A DNA stretch of 64,000 nucleotides from Wolfiporia cocos (taxonomy: Eukaryota > Basidiomycota > Agaricomycetes > Polyporales > Phaeolaceae), in contig JACCLO010000008.1 in the NCBI GenBank assembly GCA_029448655.1, positions 2,294,001-2,358,000 of the forward strand, given 5' to 3'. Positions within the stretch are counted from its first letter, which is position 1. Every line of letters begins with the position of its first letter. Position numbers and translations under genes: made by a program. Of the stretch, positions 58,401 through 64,000 are shown one piece after another. The notes under the pieces were generated by a model, which saw only the letters and a list, made by a program, of their open reading frames with translations, did not search any database and had not been told where the DNA came from.

Positions 58401-60151
58401 TTATGCGGCAAACATCCTATCCAACTCGGAGGAGAACATGTCTTCTACGGCCTTACGCCGGATGTTCCCTTTTGTCGCCGTCCGCGGAAGCGTCCCTGCC
58501 GGCACGACGACGACGACCTTCGTGCTCGTGATCCGCTCATGGAGGTACCTCCGCGCATGGAAGTGTCGTGTCCGCCTGATGATCTCCTTCTTCAGCTTCT
58601 CCGCATCGACCTGTCCGCCGCCCTCGCGCGCCTCGACGAAGAGCGCAGGCGACGGGCGCCCACTGCCGACGACGACACACTCGCTCACCAGCGCGCCGCA
58701 CGTCGCCCGCACGTTCTCCTCGATCGCGCGCGTGTCGCACCGGAGCGCGCTCGCGCTCTTGATCCAGTCGTCGTTCCGCCCGCGCGCGACCCACGCGCCG
58801 GGCGCGACCTCGACGAACAGGTCGCCCGTGTGGTAGTGCCCGTCCGGCGCGCGCAGCGACGCGTCCGGGCAGTCGCCCGAGTCCGCGAGGATCACGAGCT
58901 CGCGGAACGCGCTCGGCGCGTGTGCGTTTTGGTACCCGGACGCGTCCGCGCGTGCCGGAGCGGAGGGGCCGTCGGCGACGGGGAGGAACGCGTACTTGAC
59001 GCCGTCCATCGGGCGCAGGGGCGGGCACGGGCGGGCGCCGCCGCGGCGCGAGAGGAGCATCGCGCCGCACTCGGTGCTGCCGAACAGGTTCGTGACCTGC
59101 ATGTCGTGCGCGTACATCCACTCCTCGTCTGCGGAGGGGAGGGGCTGGCCGGAGTACAGGATCTCGTCGAGGCCGCGGAGCGCGGCGAGCACCGCCGCGT
59201 CCGTGCGCGAGGCGGCGAGGTGCACGTGCAGGAACGCGGGGAACTGGTTCAGGCGGTTCAGGCGGCAGCGCGCGCACATGTCGAGCAGCTCCGCGGGCGA
59301 GAAGGCGATCTGTGTCGGCTGGATCGTGCACGCGCCGTGCTGCAGCGAGCCGAGGAGCATGAACGTCTGGCCGATGTGGCAGACGCTTCCCCTGTGGTGC
59401 GTGTCGTTAGTGTGGCTTTCAGTCGCATGGGTGAGTAGAACGTACATCCAGACGGTCACGTCCTGGCCGGCGGTGCGGATCGGCGCGCTGACCTGGCCCG
59501 CCTTCGCGATGATCGTCTCGAGCCACGAGTAGCTGCATGGGATCAGCTTCGGGGAGCCGGATGTCGAGCCGGATGTGTGGAAGATCATGACCGTGTCCGA
59601 GGCCTTCACCGCGCTCAGCTCCGCGAGGCTGGGCAGCGGCACGTTTTGCGCGTCAGCGCAGATGTCTGCAACCGCGTGTGCGGGAACAGGGCAGCCCGTG
59701 AGACTCGGGGCGTACGCGGCGTCGTAGATGAGGGCGCGCGCACGCGACTTGGCAAGCAGCTCGTAGATCATGGCCGGGTTGGGGAGCTTGAGCGAGAAGA
59801 GCTGCGGGATGTAGCCCGCGCGGGCGATGCCGTATATGAGCGCGAGGTCGGCGTATGTCAGGCCGCCCAGCCTATTGGGGATATCAGCCACTGTTGTATT
59901 TGACCGGATAGCCGCGAAGCTCACCAGAGGCCCACTACCGAGCGTCGCGGGAGGCCAGTTGCGGTCAAAGTCCGCGTCCAATGTCTCGCGTAGAGCTCGA
60001 CGTCATGCTGGAATTGACTGTAGGTGATTACATTCCATTTTTGTACTGAACCTGCCTCATTGTCGATCACAGGCGTCCGGAATGCTGGGAGAGAGGGATA
60101 TCTGCGAGCGCTGTCGGCGAGGACGGTGAGATGAGTTTTGAAGGGAGCCAT
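58401..60151 (-). CDS. Stand-alone AMP-forming acyl/aryl ligase (NRPS-like adenylation domain)
   Basis: Activates a carboxylic acid as its adenylate. Exons 60151-59925, 59871-59446 and 59391-58401 give 547 residues. ANL-family core motifs in order: MIFHTSGSTSGSPKLIP (A3), NLFGSTECG (A5), GHYHTGDLF (A7), RNDDWIKSAS (A8) and PRTATKGNIRRKAV with the A10 lysine. There is no carrier (T) or reductase domain after it, so it is either a free-standing ligase or a trimmed NRPS-like enzyme of the kind common in basidiomycetes. Start at 60151 (MAPFKTHLTVLADSARRYP); upstream in-frame ATGs lack protein character. The substrate cannot be told from the sequence, and no biosynthetic neighbours are present. 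Confidence 0.88.
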
Positions 60152-62012
60152 GAGGATGTAATATGAATGAAGGTTGCTACGGTAGTGTGGGTGAAGATGA
60201 ATTAGACTGGACGAGTAGGATATCAATTTAAGAGTGGAATCAGACAGGAGACTTGAATCGTTGGTGGCAAAACGGCGGCCATGGGTGCGGTATATATGCA
60301 CCGCAAGCCACCAGAGGAAAGAGGCGCAACAGGGTGCGCCGGCAAACGACTAGAGGGACAGAGGCCGGTGTCATGTTCGGTTTCAGTATGCGTCCGCGTT
60401 TCTAGCAGACATCTCCACACGGGATCTCACCGACTGAAATCGCGATAGGCGGGCTGTACGCCCCGGCGCACAAACCACATCGCGAAGTGTTACGGATGCG
60501 CAATTGGGGTATTCGCGGCAATTAAGATCGGAGGGCGCTCTGTATGACACATGCTCCTGCGTAGGGTATCGCGTTCGCTTAGACGGCGCGACAAATCGTG
60601 TGCGTCGGCGTCAATTCCGCGAAGCAAGGCACCGAGTTCGGATTGAGCAGGTTATAGCACAGCAAAGAGGTCCTGCAGTATATGTCATTGATCAAGTTCG
60701 CGAGGGTAAACACATGCAGTGGGATCACTGTCACGAGAGCGTGCGCGGAGAATGTTGGCGACCCAATTGTGCGAACAGCCACAAGCCACACAGCTATGAT
60801 CATGTGACCGCGCAGGCCGCTCGATCAGATCTCGTCAGATCGCGTTGATCTCCATTCCTTGAACACGGTTGCTCACTACGCTGCCAGAATTCGCCACAAT
60901 CCTCATATTCGTCAGCAGCTCAGAGCTGCATGAACCAGAAACAATCTACCACCCCAAACCGGGGGAGATTCTACACAGCTTGCAAGGCTCCGATCTCCAG
61001 CGGAGGGTTTGCGTGACTCGCTGCAGGGTCGCCTGGCAGTGCGCTTGCTCCCGCTCTGCTCCTTACACTCCGTGGTCGGAAAGCGCCTGGCGGAAGCCGG
61101 GATTGCGTTTTGGTGGATACCACACGCGCTAGCACGGCACCACTTACGGAAAATCGAACGAGGAGAGCATCACAGCGTCGGTGCGTTTCTGTTCGGACCA
61201 TTGAACCACAGGGGTCGAAAAACCGACTGCAACACAGTGCAATTAATCAGTAGTGCAAAGACACTCTGGCATGCAGAAGAACCTTTGCCTGTCACTGCGA
61301 GAGTCCGACCCATTGCCGCTGGGTGTCTCAGCGTCCAATGTAGCCTTAGAATTGGTCTTGCGTACTACTCCCACATAGGCCTATCCTCATCTAGCCTCCC
61401 GGAAATCTACGGTAACTAGGCTGCCCTGATGCTCTGCGTCAGACACTGCAACCCGCACCGTGCAAGCAGCGCGACTTTCACGATATCAAATATTGAAGCT
61501 GTCGTCGGTACTTGCTACATCCCGCGGAATGTGCGATCCGTACGAAACGTGACGTCAATCCAATATCTTGCTCAGTAGTGCTGGCGAATCTCGAATACTC
61601 GCACGTCTCAGTTTCCATTTCCGCCAACCCGACTTCCGACATCATCATTTCGGGCGACGATACACTTTCGCCGCGATATCGCACTAGCGTGGGCATCATT
61701 GGCATCTTGACAGATCGTGCCTTACAGTTTGAAAATCGAATATAGTGGCGAAGAGATCGCTTATGCCCTGATAAGGCAATCGTGCACAGCGATGTGGTCG
61801 TATCACGCCTGGTTCCCATGGTTTACTCCTCCACAGAGAAGTCTGACAAACGCTTCGCCGAAGGCCGAACACCGTGAGCATCATCCTGGGCGGCGCGACA
61901 CGGCGAGCAACCTACCTCCAGGGACGACCGCGCTGGCGGCCATGACCGTTATTGGCACGAGCGACGCATCCTGCGCGCTCATTTCATCTCCGTCTGCACC
62001 TTTCCCACAACT
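60152..62012. other. Intergenic
   Basis: 1.86 kb without a supported gene. Several frames of 60-140 codons overlap on both strands with no motif or splice partners. Confidence 0.45.
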
Positions 62013-62993
62013 CTATGTCGTGGGAAGGCAGCCGCGGGCGGTGCTGCGCAAGGTAGCACTGCATGCACCGTCCTCGCGGAACGCGAGCCGGTACGTCGTC
62101 GGCTCGTCAAAGTATCCGCCGTCGACGAGTGCGCCTGCCCACTCAGAATCAGCTGCGTTCGGGATCGTGTCCGCGTACCCGGGGCGGAGGAGGGCGGGTA
62201 CGCACGAAGGCAGGTGATAGCGCGCTGCGTCAGGCGCGTCGCCCATTCCTGCTCGCCGTCGAACCAGTGCGCGGCCCAGAGGGTCATGCCGAGGTTGAGC
62301 GGGTCGTCCGTACCGCGGCCACCTGTCCTCGAGCATCTGCCTGTACTCGCCGATCTCGCGCGCGAGCACGCCGCGCTCCTGCACATCCCTGTCAAGCAGA
62401 CTGTACACGACGTACCCATCGATCGGGTCGAGGTTCCCCTCCCTGCGCACGGCCGGCCTCGCGAGATCGACGGACATCTTCCAGTACATCCACAGGCGTG
62501 CGCGCGCCCTGTCGTACACGAACCGCGGGTGAATCGCGCGCGAGCTCGACCGCGAGCTCGTCGTAGCGCCGCGCGCCATGCGGTTCAGCGCGAACATCCA
62601 GAAGGTGAGGTAGAGGTGGTACTGCCCGTCGCCATCGCCGCTGGGGTCGTCCTCGTCTGCCTCCTTCCCGATGCGCAGCCCGCCGGCGAGCGGATGCGCG
62701 TCGCTTGCGCCTGGGAGGCGTGCCCGGCTGTCGCGCGTGCGCCCGAGGACGGAGTGCACCATGTCGATCAGGCGCGCGGCAAACGTGAGGTACGCCGGGT
62801 TCGACGAGGTCGTGCCCAGGGTTACCAGGTTGAGGACGGCGAAGGCGTCCGTCCAGAGGTAGCGCCCGCGATGCCCGCCTGCGAGTGCTGGTGGTGCCCA
62901 GCTGGAGGCTTTGAGGAGAGGGTATTCTGTGATAGGGCTGTAGAGCGTTTGGAACGCTGTGATGGCTTTTGAGTGTCTTTCCGTTTGGGACAT
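62013..62993 (-). pseudogene. Six-hairpin glycosidase-like protein with a frame break
   Basis: Start at 62993 (MSQTERHSKAITAFQTLYSP) rather than 63092. Conserved fungal blocks: YLWTDAFAVLNLVTLG, HPLAGGLRIGKEADEDDPSG, DGQYHLYLTFWMFALNRMA, RLWMYWKMSVDLARPAVRRE, GNLDPIDGYVVYSLL. The next conserved block, DDPLNLGMTLWAAHWFDGE, is one frame over, with the change near 62310-62330 and no room for an intron there. A canonical intron (62205-62153, GTGCGT...CGCAG) then leads to SEWAGALVDGGYFDEPTTYR. So a single +1 break separates otherwise normal coding sequence: a recent pseudogene or a one-base assembly error. Family members are inferred carbohydrate-active enzymes with no activity assigned here. Confidence 0.6.
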
Positions 62994-63686
62994 GACGGTG
63001 CTTTGCCTACAGTAAAATGGCCTTGCACTGGCAAGTCGAGCGATATCTTTGCGTTTATGTAGGAGCAGCGGTAGGCTTGTACGAAGGAGCATCCAAAATC
63101 AAAGACTTTGACCGTTGCTTGACGCGCTATATACGATTTTGGATGCTCCAACGTGCAGGTCACGGTCTTCTCGCGATGCCACTATGGACGTTCTCTCCTA
63201 GTTCATCGTCTCTCATATGATGCGTTTGATTACGACACAGCCTACATGGTATGAGATACTTCGAATGAACTACAGTATTTTACTGAGGTTTGTGACTGTG
63301 ATGCACTGAAAGGGAGCGGAAATGCTACAAGCTCTATGATACTCTGCGGATTAGCGGCGGAGGTACACTACAGTATACATGATACACTGCAAATTTCGTA
63401 GCACTAACCAAACCGTCTATGTCTGTTAGATTTAACGTTCATATATTCCATAGGTCTTGAAGCACGTCCAAGACATCCTGGGCACAGCTTAGATTGCACC
63501 CTCGGCCTTCTACATTCACTCACCCTGGCATCATAAGTGGTCTTGGTGGTTTTGGAAATCCCCATGAACGTGGAGTTCACACGACTTTGTTATGTATGGC
63601 AATGTGTACACAGGTTGAACCACACATTGTAACGTATGATGGACATTGAGACATTACACATTAACACCGACGATACGGCGCGTGGT
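62994..63686. other. Intergenic
   Basis: No supported coding sequence; 5' flank of the glycosidase-like gene and 3' flank of the transporter gene. Confidence 0.45.
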
Positions 63687-64000
63687 CTATGTAGTCTGTG
63701 ATGATTCTGCGCCGTTTGCAAGCGCATGGAGGTGCTCCTTGTCTGCGCTTTCCTCTACTAGCGCAGCTAACAGGCCATGTTTATTCATGAGCAAATCACT
63801 GGGCTTCCCAAATTCAACCTACAAAAAACCAGAATGAGTCAAATTGTGTATCGATGGATTTGATACTCACGATTCTCCCAGCATCCAACACAATCTAGTG
63901 GGTATGGATGATGAGCATGCATGTACTTCTGGAGGTGTTGGTGCTACCTACGATTTTGTCTGCATCCATGATTGTCTGAAGACGATGGGCGATCGTGAGC
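63687..64000 (-). CDS. ABC transporter, C-terminal end (partial)
   Basis: Three exons visible: from the window edge to 63952, 63894-63871 (only 24 nt) and 63818-63687. They read TIAHRLQTIMDADKI / IVLDAGRI / VEFGKPSDLLMNKHGLLAAL, then VEESADKEHLHALANGA. The H-loop histidine in AHRLQTI and the D-loop-distal VLDAGRIVEFG segment are typical of the second nucleotide-binding domain of ABCC/MRP-type exporters. The rest of the gene lies beyond the window. Confidence 0.85.

Noticed and set aside
58537..59331. 264-codon ORF overlapping the adenylating enzyme
   Set aside because: Arg-rich alternative frame of the same GC-rich exon; all ANL motifs are in the annotated frame.

Overview
The window is a piece of a filamentous basidiomycete genome, most likely a mushroom-forming Agaricomycete and possibly a polypore. 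The evidence is genes split by many 45-70 nt GT-AG introns, an intron-containing divergent H2A/H2B pair, a KDZ-type transposase remnant, a Ty3/gypsy chromovirus, a stand-alone adenylating enzyme, and a GC-rich gene space set among AT-richer repeats. The species cannot be named from sequence alone.

Layout. 0.4-1.9 kb: divergent histone H2B (minus) and H2A (plus) genes, four exons each. 2.45-6.28 kb: a long minus-strand gene with a C-terminal HECT-like/UBE3D-type domain. 6.5-7.2 kb: a 681 bp TIR element with TA target duplication. 7.4-8.7 kb: homoserine dehydrogenase. 8.7-15.3 kb: gene-poor decayed DNA with degenerate tandem repeats, an old LTR, a broken WD40 gene and tRNA-like sequences. 15.3-23.3 kb: a Ty3/gypsy element on the minus strand with 542 bp LTRs, gag, pol with a dUTPase module and chromodomain, and a third overlapping ORF. 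It abuts a broken host gene at 23.3-24.4 kb. 25.3-27.0 kb: Rud3/GMAP-210-like golgin. 27.3-36.2 kb: a cluster of related unrecognised genes sharing a short N-terminal signature (M-C-x-D-R-x-C, then V-L-S-A-x-P), with a second H2B gene inside it at 34.5-35.1 kb. 37.1-39.4 kb: a TPR plus double CCCH zinc-finger protein.

40.0-51.3 kb is an accessory island. Two direct copies (A, 1.34 kb; B, 1.74 kb) of a host-like segment flank a 1,047-residue unrecognised protein, a GC-rich tandem repeat of about 300 bp, and the 5' part of a KDZ-type transposase gene that is itself split by a 1,682 bp TIR element. 52.2-57.8 kb: a two-RRM Gbp2/Hrb1-like RNA-binding protein. 58.4-60.15 kb: a stand-alone AMP-forming acyl/aryl ligase. 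62.0-63.0 kb: a six-hairpin-glycosidase-like gene with one frame break. 63.7 kb to the end: the 3' end of an ABC transporter.

The conserved genes (histones, amino-acid synthesis, Golgi tether, RNA binding, transport) are unrelated housekeeping functions and do not form a pathway. The unusual content is the 27-36 kb gene family, the 40-51 kb nested duplication/transposon island, and the retroelement with an apparent self-primed primer-binding site, dUTPase and extra ORF. Exon borders were inferred by eye from GT-AG sites, reading phase and family conservation.
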